Below, one piece after another: positions 23,475 to 34,700 of a stretch of DNA of 42,713 nt. The position numbers and the translations under genes were made by a program. The first letter of the stretch is position 1. The number at the start of each line of letters is the position of its first letter. The DNA is from Chitinophagales bacterium. Its GTDB lineage: Bacteria; Bacteroidota; Bacteroidia; Chitinophagales; Saprospiraceae. The notes under the pieces are model-generated. The model worked only from the letters and a program-made list of their open reading frames with translations. It searched no databases and was not told the origin of the DNA. Where the stretch lies: contig JAFLBP010000044.1 of NCBI GenBank assembly GCA_017303875.1, positions 1 to 42,713 of the forward strand. Direction: 5' to 3'.

Positions 23475-25796
23475 CTATTGAACGGCCCGAACAAAGGCGT
23501 CGATGTTCGCCGCTTCCAGCTTGCGTTCTACCATTTCTGCCTCTTTACGCGAGCCATAAATGCCGGCACACACCGAGAAGAAGGTAGAGCGTTGGAAGCG
23601 TACAATCTGCGCGTCGGGGTAGCCGGAATCTTTCAGCATGGCCAATTGGTTGTCGGCGCGGTTTTCCATCAGGAAGGAACCGGCGATCACGTAAAACTGC
23701 TGTCCGTTGCCGGCAGTTGCCACATTGGGTTTGCTGCTGCCCGGAGCACCCGGTCTGCCGCTTTGCGGCGTCGGGTCGCTTTCCTGGCCGTTGTTCAACT
23801 GACCGTCGACGTAAACCATGGAAGCGCCCTGCAAGCCGGTGGTCACGCGCACCTCGGTGCGGCGGTTGCGGGCATGCTGCTGCTCGGTACAAGCAACGCC
23901 ATCGGTACAATTGTTGCGCGGCTCGCTTTCGCCGTAGCCAACCGGATGGAGCCGATCGGCCGCAATGCCCTGGCTTTGCAGGTACTGCGCAACACCATTG
24001 GCACGGCGCTGGCTGAGATCCTGATTGTAGTAGCTGGAGCCGCGGCAGTCGGTATGGCTGGCTAATTCAATGACCAATCCCTTGTGTTGTTTCATCAGCG
24101 CCGCTACCATATTCAGGTCTTTGCGGGCATCCGGACGCAGGGTTGCATCATTAAAATTGTAATAGATATTGGGCAATTCTATCACCGAACCGGGCATCAG
24201 CGGGGCTACGGAGAGGTTGGTGGCAATCGGCTTGCCATCGTTGGCGCCGGTTTCCAGCTCCGTCGAGCCTACGAGCCTTCCGCCCTGATACATATCGACC
24301 TTGTATTTACTGTTCGGATCGAGGTAGTAGTCGATCAGGCCGTTGGCGTCGGCCACTGCGGTGTCGCGTTTACCGGTTGCCTGATTGGTCAGCACTAAGG
24401 TTGCGCCGGCAAGCGGTGTATTGGTAACATAATTGTACACCGAGCCATTCCAGCGCACTTTTCCATTAACCGAGTTCTTTTCCAATTGCACGCGCAGTTC
24501 GTTACCGGGTTTGGTAATGGGGACGCGCAGCTGCTTGGTCTGGTACTGATCTTTGGAAATAATGATGGTATAATTGCCCGAATTCACCTCTGTGGCATAT
24601 CTGCCGCGTTCATTGGTGTACCCGTACAAGCCTTTATCAGCAGGTACGGAACTGATCTGGTCTTGCCCCTCTACATTTTGGTAGGTGATGAGATTGCCCT
24701 CGTCGTCGAGGCCGATGGCATTATCCCTTTCAGAATTGTAAATATTGATGTCGGCGCTTTCGATGGGTGTTCCGTTGAGTTTATCACTCACAATCAGGCG
24801 CAGGTCGAGTTTGCGCACGGGCAGGTCGCCATGTTGCAGCAAATACGAATCCAAGTTGCCGTTTTCGACGTGAAAACTCAGAATTTCATCACCGCCTTTA
24901 CCGCCCTGACCGTTGGAGGAAAAATATCCGTTGATCTTGTTGAGGTCTACAATCAGGCCAAAATCATCACCGGAAGTATTAAAGGGCGTACCGATGTTTT
25001 TCGGCGCCGACCATTCAGCATTTTCCATCAGGGTTGCGCTGTACAAGTCGAAACCGCCCTTGCCGTCTACCTGCTTGTTAGAAGCAAAATAGAGGGTATT
25101 ATCGGCGTGCAAAAAGGGGAAAACCTCATTGCCATCGGTATTGATTTTATCACCCAGATTGACCGGTTCGCTCCAGGATTCACCTAAACGATAAGCGATG
25201 TAAAGATCCATACCGCCTTTGCCGCCGGGGCGGTTGGAGGCAAAGATCATTTTATCGCCATCAATGCTGATCGCCGGGTGGCAGTCGTCGAAATCGGCAT
25301 TGTTAAACGGCAGGAGTTGTGGCTCGCCCCAGGCTTCTCCGCTTTTTTTAGCGGCATAGAGGCGCATTTTCTGGGTACCGTCTTTGGACAATTTTACCTT
25401 TCCGCCTTCTGTGGCATTGCGCGAAAAATAGATGGTTTCGGCGGTGCGGTCAAAACACACCGGACCTTCGTGGAATTGAGAACTCAATTCCCGGGCAAAA
25501 GGCTCGGGCGCATTTAATTGGCCTTCGGCATTACGGCGCGAGCGCAGAATAGACATAGCGGAGAGCTTGAGGCGCTCGTCGCGTGTTTTTTTCAGGCCGG
25601 CCGTATTGGTCGAAATAAATACAATACCGTCTTCGTAGAAGGTTGGGCTAAAATCCAGACCATCCGAGTTTACGGCTTCTTCATTTTTGAGTTGCACCTT
25701 GATCGGCCCTTCCTGTGCCATGGCCGGCGCCACAGCAGCAAGTGATGCAAAGGCGATAAGGAAACGTAACGCGGTGGGTAGTTTGTGGATGTCCAT
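23475..25796 (-). CDS. OmpA-family outer-membrane protein with PD40 propeller, carboxypeptidase-like and SPOR domains
   Basis: From the ATG at 25796 the protein has 773 residues. A signal peptide ends at AMAQ (about residue 28). A WD40-like PD40 propeller follows (about 30-340, with repeated IFASNRPGGKGG-type motifs), then a carboxypeptidase-regulatory-like fold (about 440-510), an OmpA peptidoglycan-binding domain (about 545-660, NFNDATLRPDARKDL and ASHTDCRGS), and a C-terminal SPOR domain (about 700-773, GQQFYVIAGSFL). It anchors surface machinery to the cell wall. It is the last gene after PorP/SprF and the HYR protein; this trio is a recurrent Bacteroidota unit tied to T9SS. A TTG 24 bp upstream is the only other start in view and is less likely. 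Confidence 0.92.
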   Translation of the reverse strand: MDIHKLPTALRFLIAFASLAAVAPAMAQEGPIKVQLKNEEAVNSDGLDFSPTFYEDGIVFISTNTAGLKKTRDERLKLSAMSILRSRRNAEGQLNAPEPFARELSSQFHEGPVCFDRTAETIYFSRNATEGGKVKLSKDGTQKMRLYAAKKSGEAWGEPQLLPFNNADFDDCHPAISIDGDKMIFASNRPGGKGGMDLYIAYRLGESWSEPVNLGDKINTDGNEVFPFLHADNTLYFASNKQVDGKGGFDLYSATLMENAEWSAPKNIGTPFNTSGDDFGLIVDLNKINGYFSSNGQGGKGGDEILSFHVENGNLDSYLLQHGDLPVRKLDLRLIVSDKLNGTPIESADINIYNSERDNAIGLDDEGNLITYQNVEGQDQISSVPADKGLYGYTNERGRYATEVNSGNYTIIISKDQYQTKQLRVPITKPGNELRVQLEKNSVNGKVRWNGSVYNYVTNTPLAGATLVLTNQATGKRDTAVADANGLIDYYLDPNSKYKVDMYQGGRLVGSTELETGANDGKPIATNLSVAPLMPGSVIELPNIYYNFNDATLRPDARKDLNMVAALMKQHKGLVIELASHTDCRGSSYYNQDLSQRRANGVAQYLQSQGIAADRLHPVGYGESEPRNNCTDGVACTEQQHARNRRTEVRVTTGLQGASMVYVDGQLNNGQESDPTPQSGRPGAPGSSKPNVATAGNGQQFYVIAGSFLMENRADNQLAMLKDSGYPDAQIVRFQRSTFFSVCAGIYGSRKEAEMVERKLEAANIDAFVRAVQ

Positions 25797-25837
25797 GATC
25801 CAGTTGAGATTGAAAAGCAACGATTAGGAAAATAGGA

Positions 25838-26782
25838 TTACAGGAAAAAGCGCGGGTTCGACATAGACTTTTTCTTCTTTTTCAGATCGGCCTGCACCAT
25901 CACTTCGATGGAACCGGCGGTGTAATCGCGGATCTGAGAAAGCGAGAAATCATAGGCGGCGCCTACGCCGAATTGCGGCGTAGCCTGCCAGAAAACGAGC
26001 ATGTCGATAGATTCTCCCGAACCATCGCCACCGGGGCGATAGGAAAGTCCGGCGGTAATTTTTTCGCGAATTTCCAGATTCAGGTTAATATCGGCGTCGA
26101 ACGGGGCATTTTTCACATATTTCAGCAATACTGCCGGCAGGAAATTGATGTCGTCGCTCAAAGGAATGACCGCGCCGGCCATACCGTAAAAGTGTACGGA
26201 TTCGGAGGCCTGCAAGTTGCCCGGATTGGGGTTGAAGCCAATTTTATTGGCATACAAACGCGGTACGGAAAGACCGATATAGAGCCGTTGCGAAATGGTG
26301 GCATAAACGCCGGCGCCCACGTTTCCGAGGATGTTGGTCGCGCGGTTGATGTCGGTTGCCGGGTCGCCGATGGTGATCGGTTGCGCTTCGTTGAAAGCGA
26401 CGCTCTGCGAACGCAGCGAACCCTGAACCCCTACGCGCAGCGACAGGTTTTTGCTGCCCACCAGATCATAGGCATAAGCCACCTGACCAAAAAAGTCGCG
26501 GTTCAAACCGGCCGACTGATTCGACAGGGTTAACCCCACCCCTACCCTTTCGGAAAGAAAAGTGGAGTTAAAGCTCAACAGCGCCGATTGAGGTGATCCA
26601 TCAAAGCCCACCCATTGATTGCGATAAATACCCGTAACACTGGGCACGCCGCGCGCGCCTGCATACCCGGGGTTAATGAGCAGTTTATTGTACATAAACT
26701 GCGTATACTGATGATCCTGCTGCGCGAAAACCGACGCGCCAAAGCCCATAATGAGGAGCAGAAGGAAAATATTCTTTTGCAT
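25838..26782 (-). CDS. PorP/SprF-family type IX secretion membrane protein
   Basis: This 314-residue outer-membrane beta-barrel starts with a signal peptide ending VFAQ and the family motif QYTQFMYNKLLINPGYAGARG. It ends in a basic tail (KKKKKSMSNPRFFL). Proteins of this family help to attach T9SS cargo with a type B (CHU_C) tail to the cell surface, as SprF does for SprB. That fits its place directly downstream (35 bp) of a large CHU_C protein and 41 bp upstream of the OmpA-family gene. Confidence 0.93.
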   Translation of the reverse strand: MQKNIFLLLLIMGFGASVFAQQDHQYTQFMYNKLLINPGYAGARGVPSVTGIYRNQWVGFDGSPQSALLSFNSTFLSERVGVGLTLSNQSAGLNRDFFGQVAYAYDLVGSKNLSLRVGVQGSLRSQSVAFNEAQPITIGDPATDINRATNILGNVGAGVYATISQRLYIGLSVPRLYANKIGFNPNPGNLQASESVHFYGMAGAVIPLSDDINFLPAVLLKYVKNAPFDADINLNLEIREKITAGLSYRPGGDGSGESIDMLVFWQATPQFGVGAAYDFSLSQIRDYTAGSIEVMVQADLKKKKKSMSNPRFFL

Positions 26783-26817
26783 AAAGCAGTGAATTTGCGG
26801 TTGAACGATTTGGCGAA

Positions 26818-29800
26818 TTAACGATACACTTCCACAAAGCCCTTGAGGGGAATCTCATTGGGGCCGGGTTTGAACACGTAGTAATAGGTGCCGTCGGGCA
26901 GGTGTTTGCCTGCTTCTCCGTTCAGGGTGCCGCGCCAGGCTTTTTGCGCGTCATTGCTGTAAGGCGACGCTTCAAAAACCTTGTCGCCCCACTTGTTGTA
27001 AATGACAATGGAATTTTCATTGAAATTGCCGCTTTCCAAACAGGGAATTTCCAGGTAATCATTCACACTGTCGTCGTTCGGGGTAATCAGGTTCGGAATA
27101 AACGTACAGCGGGTGTCGCGTACCGTAATCGTTACATCGGCCATTGTACAACCACCACAAGTCTCGGAGCACAACTCGTAGATAAAGGAGACAGTAGCAC
27201 CGGCCGTGTAGACAAAATTACCATTTCCAATATAAGTCAGGCCCGGTGTCTGCGAAACAAGGGTCAGAATGGCATCGGAGGGAATGGGTAAGAAGTCGTT
27301 GGTAAACACATTAAACGTATCGGTCATACCCGGATCAATGATAAAGTCCAGATCGTCCACCGCCAAAGGCGTTCCTGAAAGCATGGCCTCCAGGGTAATG
27401 GGCGCTGTCGGACAACCATTAAAACTTGCCTGAACCGTGTATGTACCGGCATTGCTGCCATTCAGATTCGTCAGGGTGATACTCGGAGCATTGGGCAGGT
27501 TGGGCTGCGGGCCACTCCAAATATAATTGGCGCCGGGAACGGCCTGAACCGACAGCATTACATCATCGCCCGGACAAGCAATTGCCGGATCAATATTTCC
27601 CTGTAAAGCAGGCAATTCGAGTACATTAACGGTAACCGAGCAGCTTGCCGTGTTGCCGGAAGAATCGGCTGCCTGGAACACCAACACATTGCTTCCAATA
27701 TCCAGTATTCCGCCACTTTGTGTGCCTGTAATCTGTGTCACCAAGGGCGGGGTTGTGCAGTTATCGCTGGCCTGTGGCAAGCTGAACGTCACTTCAACAC
27801 CGCGACAACTCATCGCCGTATCCACGCTGGCAATAAAGTTGCCCGGATCGGAAATTTCCACCCCGGCAACGCTCAGCACCGTTGGCGCTGAAGGACAAAG
27901 CATAATCGGAGCAATATTTTCCGTTACGGTAATGATAAAGGTCGCTGTGCTGATTCCTCCGGTGGTGGTGTCGGTAGCTGTGTAGGTCACGAGGTGTTCA
28001 CCAATTCCAAATGTAGTGCCATTAGCCGGCGAGACACTGATTACCGGTGGTTCGCAATAGCCGGCAACACCCGGAGGTGTCCAGTTGACAACCGTAGAGC
28101 AAGTGCTGGTAAGGTCGAACACCAGTGTATCCGATTGCGGGATATTGACAAATCCCTGCAAGGCTGTCGGGATAATATTTACCTGAAATGAACAAGTATC
28201 AAAGTTGCCACTGGCATCCGTCACCTGAATGGTAATTTTGGTTGTACCGGGGAATAAAGTATCCGTCGGCTCCTTGGTAGAGGTATAAACCAATTCATTC
28301 ACAGGTGTACAGTTGTCGCTATACGTCGGCGGCGTCCAGTTCAACACCAGGCCACAGGCAGATCCGTTGGTAATCACGGTGTCTTTAGGGCAAGTGCCGA
28401 GTATCGGCGCTACCTGATCCACCACACGCACAGTAAAGGTACAAAGACGGGTATTGCCGCTGGGGTCAATAGCCGTGTAAACAATGGTATCCAGGCCCGG
28501 TGTAAACACCGTATTGGGTTGAATATTGGGGAAAAACGAATTAATCCCGCAATTATCACTGACCTGCGGCGCGGCCCAGGTCAGGGTGGTATCACAATCA
28601 TTTACCGGCAATTGAACAATAATATTCTGCGGGCAAGTCAGGAAAACCGGCGCAAAAGTATCCCGCACGATTACCTCAAAGGCGCAGGTTGTTTCATTTC
28701 CGCCGTTGTCGCTCGCCGTATATGTTACCGCGTTGGTGCCTACCTGAAACACAGAGCCGGAAGCAATATCCACATCCAAAGTCGGATTTTGCGTGCAGTT
28801 ATCGCTCACGGTGGCGGCTTGCCAGCTGGCCGTAACGGTACAGCCGTTTGCAGGCGTGAACAGGGTGAGATTGGCCGGACAAATCAGCACGGGAGCTGTG
28901 GTGTCCGGAACAATTACGGTAAAGGAACAGGTGGCTGTATTTCCGGCGTCATCGGTTGCCAGGAAAGTTACTACGGTGTTGCCCGCCGGGAAGGTATCGC
29001 CCGACATCCAGCCGGAGTTATTTTCAATCAATACATTCTGGCTGCAATTATCGCTTGCATCCGGCTGATCAAATGTTGCAATACCGGAGCAGGAGTTAGC
29101 TATCGGACTGGCCTCGACCGTGCCCGGGCAATTGATCAGCTTGGGCGCTGTGCTGTCGGCCGCCGTAAGGGTAAAGCTACAGGTAGCGCTGTTTCCGGCT
29201 CCGTCGGTTGCTTCGTATGTGATGGTTTGCACATCGCCGGCCACCATTGCAAAACCCGGAAGCGCACTCACCAACAGGGTGATATTAGAAGCAAAACAGG
29301 CATCCGCAACGTTTGGCGCCTGCCAGTTGGCAATCACCTGACAATCTTCCGCAGAAACATACAGGGTTGTATTCACCGGACAATTGCTGATGACTGGCGG
29401 CGTAATATCGGCTACACTCACCACATGCGAACAGGTAGAACTGTTGCCTACCGAGTCGGTGGCTGTATAAATCACGGTCGTATTACCAACCGGGAAAATA
29501 TTGTCAATTTCACTGGAAATCAGGCTTGCAATACCGCTGCAATCGTCGATAACATCCGGAGAGGGAATATTTACCGCAACCGTGCACTGTCCTGCAGGCG
29601 CCTGTACATTGATATTCGGCGGGCAGAACGTAAAGGTTGGCGGGCCCTGGTCTACGGTTGCTGCGAAGTAACCATTAATCGGATTCACCGGCATCGAGCT
29701 GAACGTGCCATCACCGCGAACCGCATCGGGATATCCCTGGAATGCCACAGCAGTGCTGCCGTTAGGGTTCAGGACATTAAAGGTGATGGTAAAGAAAATG

Positions 29801-31581
29801 CCGCCGTCGGGAATATTCGGCCAGCCGGTAACCAGATTGGAGGTACCATCCAGAAAACGCATAATGCCGTTTGGATAATCAGAGCTTGCAAAGCTGAATG
29901 CCGACAAGTTCAGGCCCGGATAAAAATTACCCACGGTGTTGAATTGCAGCACCGTTGGGTCCCATTGCAGCACGAATTGCAGGCCAATAACATCGGCAAA
30001 ATTCGTTACGCGGAAATTCATAGTAATGGTGCTGGCGCCATTACAATTGGCCAGTACCGTATCAATCAGCAACCCTACCGGCGTACCGGCGTCTACATTG
30101 ACCAAAAAAGAACAGGTAGCGCTATTGCCGGCGGCATCGGTGGCGGTGTAAGTAACGGTCGTCAGCCCGGCAAGATAGGTACCGTTGGCATTTCCCGAAC
30201 CCGAGCCGGGCGTGGTGCCACTGCGTACATAAGAGAGCGCAACGGCTCCGCTGCAATTATCACTCAGGGTCGGCTGGAGGTTGTTGAAATCGGCGGTGAT
30301 TACACCGGAAGGGGTCATCACGCTTTGGTTGGGCGGACAAACGATTGTCGGCGCCGTAATATCCTCAATGTTTACCAGACCATTTACGTAAAGGGTCGGA
30401 ATTTCGAGCGGTGGAAAACTAGCGTTAGAGTAAGCTTCCTGAATGGTCGGCGAACTGTTGAAGAAAAAGTTGGTGTTGCTGCCCGATGCACCGATGGTTG
30501 TCAGATACACCCTGAACAAAGTTGCCCCCTGTGGCAGACTGGTTCCGCCCAGCAGCGTAAAGGTTGTCCAGCTGAATGTCAGCACGCCGTTGTTTACCTG
30601 AGTGGTACCAAAGTTGACGGGCGTCAGGCCGGTAAGGTCAGCGCCTATATAACTTACGGAGTCAAAACGCAGCACACTTTCGTCCCAGTTCATGGTAAAT
30701 TGCAGTGAACCGAGCGAGTCAAAGTTAAAGGTCGTCAGGTCGATGATTACCTGTTGGTTACAATTACTGGTTTCATTGGATGCGATAACGGTGAGGGTAT
30801 CGCTGCTCACTGCCGGAATCAGCACAACGGAAAAAGAACAGGTCGCGGTATTATTTCCGGCGTCGGTGGTAGTATAGGTAATAGTGGTTTGGCCGAAATT
30901 AAAGACCGTTCCGCTGGCATCCGGATCATTGGGTTGTGCTGCGGGCGTTGCGCCGATGGCGGTCCAGCCGGTTTGTGCGATCTGACAATTGTCTGTAATC
31001 ATGGGTGCAATGCCCAAAACAGGACTGGGTGCATTGGCCTCTTCCGTCACATTTGCCGGACAGACGATCTGGGGCAATTCCGTATCAAATGGCTTTACAC
31101 CGCCGGGAATGACGGTAAACGGCAGCGGGTCGGCTGCGGCATCATTGACTTCAATGGCGATGGGCGAGCCGATTATCCGAACGGGCGTAAATGCGCCGCC
31201 CAGTCGTTTAAAAACCGCCTTAAAAATGTAAGAATCGTCGGGGACCGAGCCACCGCCGAGTTTTGTCCAGGTGAACGTAAATCGTCCAGAGTTGATATAG
31301 GTTGTCGTGTCGAATCCGATATTTACCGTAGGGCCGGTAAAAGCGGGATTCATCAGAATGGTATCAAGTACCAGGTTGGCCACCGGTGTCCAGGATCCGG
31401 TGAATTGCATAGCGCCGATGTTATTAAAATTTCTAACACGAAACGCTACATGAAAAGTATCGGTATTGGTGCAGGCTATATTGACCGTATCGGTTTTCAA
31501 TATCACCGGCGTTTGCGCGTCGGATTGAAAGGGATTCAGCAATACCGCAAAGAGGATTAGGATTAGTACGCTATTTTTCAT
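26818..31581 (-). CDS. 1587-residue surface protein with HYR and cohesin-like modules and a CHU_C sorting tail
   Basis: A signal peptide (LILILFAVLLNPFQSDAQ) is followed by alternating modules. Three are cohesin-like (motifs such as FRVRNFNNIGAMQFTGSW), near residues 35-160, 260-400 and 505-650. About ten are HYR modules of about 80 residues, recognised by I-x-CP, DNC and TYTATDAAGNSATCSF. An Ig-like PKD-type segment follows near the end. The C-terminus is a CHU_C domain (FIPNLITPNDDSVNDYLEI, YNKWGDKVFE), the type B T9SS sorting signal. It is first in an operon with PorP/SprF and OmpA. An adhesive or scaffolding role at the cell surface is inferred from the modules. Confidence 0.93.
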   Translation of the reverse strand: MKNSVLILILFAVLLNPFQSDAQTPVILKTDTVNIACTNTDTFHVAFRVRNFNNIGAMQFTGSWTPVANLVLDTILMNPAFTGPTVNIGFDTTTYINSGRFTFTWTKLGGGSVPDDSYIFKAVFKRLGGAFTPVRIIGSPIAIEVNDAAADPLPFTVIPGGVKPFDTELPQIVCPANVTEEANAPSPVLGIAPMITDNCQIAQTGWTAIGATPAAQPNDPDASGTVFNFGQTTITYTTTDAGNNTATCSFSVVLIPAVSSDTLTVIASNETSNCNQQVIIDLTTFNFDSLGSLQFTMNWDESVLRFDSVSYIGADLTGLTPVNFGTTQVNNGVLTFSWTTFTLLGGTSLPQGATLFRVYLTTIGASGSNTNFFFNSSPTIQEAYSNASFPPLEIPTLYVNGLVNIEDITAPTIVCPPNQSVMTPSGVITADFNNLQPTLSDNCSGAVALSYVRSGTTPGSGSGNANGTYLAGLTTVTYTATDAAGNSATCSFLVNVDAGTPVGLLIDTVLANCNGASTITMNFRVTNFADVIGLQFVLQWDPTVLQFNTVGNFYPGLNLSAFSFASSDYPNGIMRFLDGTSNLVTGWPNIPDGGIFFTITFNVLNPNGSTAVAFQGYPDAVRGDGTFSSMPVNPINGYFAATVDQGPPTFTFCPPNINVQAPAGQCTVAVNIPSPDVIDDCSGIASLISSEIDNIFPVGNTTVIYTATDSVGNSSTCSHVVSVADITPPVISNCPVNTTLYVSAEDCQVIANWQAPNVADACFASNITLLVSALPGFAMVAGDVQTITYEATDGAGNSATCSFTLTAADSTAPKLINCPGTVEASPIANSCSGIATFDQPDASDNCSQNVLIENNSGWMSGDTFPAGNTVVTFLATDDAGNTATCSFTVIVPDTTAPVLICPANLTLFTPANGCTVTASWQAATVSDNCTQNPTLDVDIASGSVFQVGTNAVTYTASDNGGNETTCAFEVIVRDTFAPVFLTCPQNIIVQLPVNDCDTTLTWAAPQVSDNCGINSFFPNIQPNTVFTPGLDTIVYTAIDPSGNTRLCTFTVRVVDQVAPILGTCPKDTVITNGSACGLVLNWTPPTYSDNCTPVNELVYTSTKEPTDTLFPGTTKITIQVTDASGNFDTCSFQVNIIPTALQGFVNIPQSDTLVFDLTSTCSTVVNWTPPGVAGYCEPPVISVSPANGTTFGIGEHLVTYTATDTTTGGISTATFIITVTENIAPIMLCPSAPTVLSVAGVEISDPGNFIASVDTAMSCRGVEVTFSLPQASDNCTTPPLVTQITGTQSGGILDIGSNVLVFQAADSSGNTASCSVTVNVLELPALQGNIDPAIACPGDDVMLSVQAVPGANYIWSGPQPNLPNAPSITLTNLNGSNAGTYTVQASFNGCPTAPITLEAMLSGTPLAVDDLDFIIDPGMTDTFNVFTNDFLPIPSDAILTLVSQTPGLTYIGNGNFVYTAGATVSFIYELCSETCGGCTMADVTITVRDTRCTFIPNLITPNDDSVNDYLEIPCLESGNFNENSIVIYNKWGDKVFEASPYSNDAQKAWRGTLNGEAGKHLPDGTYYYVFKPGPNEIPLKGFVEVYR

Positions 31582-31725
31582 GATTGAAAAATGTTTGAAA
31601 GAATGTGTACTTTCCTGAATAACAGGATTTTGTACAAGAAAGGTGGTTAAGAGCCTGCCTGAAAATTCATCAATTGGTTACAATTATGAATTCCCGTACA
31701 GGCGCTAAGCGGAAGGCGCGCCCGC

Positions 31726-31763
31726 GAGGGCTTGCAAGCTGTTTGAAAGTGCTGCAAGCCCTC
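31726..31763 (-). terminator. Hairpin downstream of the giant HYR gene
   Basis: GAGGGCTTGCA (31726-31736) pairs perfectly with TGCAAGCCCTC (31753-31763). It lies 28 bp after the stop of the giant protein gene on the minus strand. No T-run follows, so it is a weak terminator candidate. The rest of 31582-31790 holds no gene that I can see. Confidence 0.45.
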
Positions 31764-31790
31764 TTCGGAGCGTTATCCTCTTTTTACCGT

Positions 31791-34700
31791 TTAATCAATC
31801 AGAATCATCTTCTTGCGATCGCTGAAGCGAGCAGTTTCCAGTTCGTAGTAGTACACGCCGGCGCCGCTCAAATCGGCACGACGCAGCGTAATGCTGTTGT
31901 ACCCTTGATTGAACTGACCGGTTACTGTACGTACCAGTTGGCCGGAAACATTAAATACACGCAGGGTTGCACGGCTGTCTTCCGGCAGGCGGAAACCAAT
32001 CACAGAACCTTCATTGAAGGGGTTGGGTTGGTTTTGATACAGTGCAAAACCTTCGTTGTTGTTTACACCCAAACGGTTGATGAATTCAAAATCAACCGGC
32101 ATGGTGCTGCCGTCGCGATCCATCGCCTCGGCATTGGTTACTGCCGATGTCGGAGCCAGGAAGGGCGATAAAGCGCTGCCGCTTTCCTGTGCGCGGAACT
32201 TGAGGGTAAACAGTACTTCATTATCAGGCAGGCTGACCGGAATATGGCTGGTCCACACGGTGCTCAAGTGGCCTTCAGACAGGTAGGCTGTACCGAAGTT
32301 TTCAGCCGTCAGGCCGGGCAGTGCGCCAGCCTGGATGTCTTCGAGTTTGAACACTTCCGGATCAAAGCTGATGGTCGTCTGGTAAGCCTGGCGCTGGCGG
32401 AAATCACCGGCGCGGAAAGGCACCACTACTTCATCACCGGCATCAAAGCTTTGTTCTTCCAGGCGGAAAACAAAGGTATTGTTGCTGCGGTCTTCAACAG
32501 GCGAGCTGGTCAAAGAGTCCACGTTTACGTTACCGTTTACGTCACCCATACGGACGGCTACGAAGTCGTCGTCAAGGAAGCTTTGCAGTACATTATTGCG
32601 TTCAATCGTTTGCGGGAACGGTACGCTGAGCGGACCAAATGGTCCGTTAGGCGCCGGGTTCGGAGCAGCGGAGTTGAGCGGGAAGGTGTAGCTTTTGGGT
32701 ACAAACTTCCAGTCGGGGCTGTTCAGCAGGTGCTGATCAGTACCCAATACCACGCGTTGGATAATCAGGTAGTCGGCCAGTGTGATTTTGCGGTCGCCGG
32801 TTACATCAGCGGCTACCCATTGATAGGGCGACGGGAAGAGCGGCGTGCCGAAGATCTGGTACTGGATGAGCAACAAGTCGGCAGATGACATGCCATTGGC
32901 GCCTGCGGTTGTTTTAGTGCAGGAAACAACGGTATTGGAAGCAGGTGGAACGGAGAACTCATAAGTGCCCGGTGCGCCTGTAACTTGTGTGGCGGCAACA
33001 GTACCTCCGAGGGTTACATTCACGTTTTTGACCGGTTTGACCGGTGTTCTCCAGGTCATAATGTCACCGGCAAGTTTCAGATCATTGTTGGCAATCGTAA
33101 CGGTACCGTTCTGAATGTCTACCGGACGGGTAACCGGCGTACCGGCGCTGTCCTGCAGGAATTCAATCGGGGGCAGGCCACCTACAATTTGCAAGGGACT
33201 GGTACTGCCATTCGGTGCATTACCAAGCGTCACTTTGATTGTGAACAACACTGTTCCGGAAGGCAGGCTCAAGGGTTGAGCAAGCGGGTTTTTCAACCAG
33301 GTCAGGCCCGTTCCGGAAGGCGAAACGGTGAAAGTACCGGTAGCCGTCAACAGCGCGTTCGGGTTGGTGATGTCAGTAACAACACCAACGGCCGGATTCA
33401 ACACTTGCGTATTGAGCGAGAAAGCGTGTATTTTATTGAAACGTTCGGCAGTAACCGGCACTTCAATCATTTGTCCCTGAATACCGGAACCATTGCCCAC
33501 ATTAAGGGTCAATTTGAGGCCGGCAGTTACAGTTGCAGTTCCTATGGCCTGGCAGTTGCTGGCTACGTCTGTAACGGTTACTGTATAAATACCGGGCATC
33601 AGGTTGGTTGCCGTAGCTGTTGTAGCGCCGCTACTCCATGCGTAGCTGTAGTTGCCGGAGCCGCCGGTAGCCGTTACGCTGACAGAACCATCGCCTGCGC
33701 CGAGGTAGCTTTCCTGGCCATTGATGGTGCTGACGCTGATACCGGCATTGTTGCCAAGCCCTACTTCAACATCAACTGTACAGGAGTTCGTATTACCATT
33801 TACATCGGTTACAGTCAGTTCAACTGTATTGAGGCCAATATCACTGCAATCAAAGCTGGAGGGGCTAACCACCATGGTGTCAATACCGCAATTGTCGAAA
33901 CTGCCCAGATCAATATCCTGCGCTGAAATGGTTGCCGTGGCATTGGAGCCCAGCGATACCACTACACTGCCGTTACAAATAGCTGTCGGGATACTGTTGT
34001 CTTCAACAATAACCGTAATGGTATCAGAAGCAGTATTGCCGCAGAGGTCGGTAGCATTAATGATAAATTCGTATTCGCCAACCGGGAATATACCGTCAAT
34101 GATGAGGCTGTCAGGCGCATAAAGCGTCTGATTGTGGGTAACCACCAACTGATTGGTCGGCGTACAGTCGAACAGGAACTGACCCATATCAAGGTTTACC
34201 GGTACTGCACAGTTCGTAACTGCAGGGAAGTCTGCCGATTGATAAACAAATGGCTCAACTATTCCCAGGAATTCCGGTGCATGCTGGTCGGTCACTACAA
34301 TTTTCTGTGTGTGCGTATTGGTGTTGTTGCAGTTATCCGTAGCCGTCCAGGTGCGCTGTACGGTGTAGGAATACTGACCACAAGCGCCAAGTGCGGTATC
34401 TGTACGCAGCTCTGCATACACAATAACGATTTCATTCGCTGGTGTGCAGTTGTCGGTAGCCGTCAGAACAGGCGGCGTTACAAGCGCATCATCGCAGTCA
34501 ATCGTCATATCGGGCGGCAGCGAAGAGAAGATCGGAGGTTTGGTATCTTCAATATTAAACGTTTGCACACAGGTCGCGATATTACCCGCAGCATCGCTCA
34601 CTTTCCAGTTGCGTTCTACTACTTCACAAACTGCGCCGGAACCGACAAATACGGAATCCACATACGTTACCGTTCCACCCGGACAGTTATCCGTAAAGGT

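Noticed and set aside
28519..30708. 729-codon frame opposite the 1587-residue HYR gene
   Set aside because: It is antisense to an unmistakable protein and reflects the biased composition of HYR repeats.
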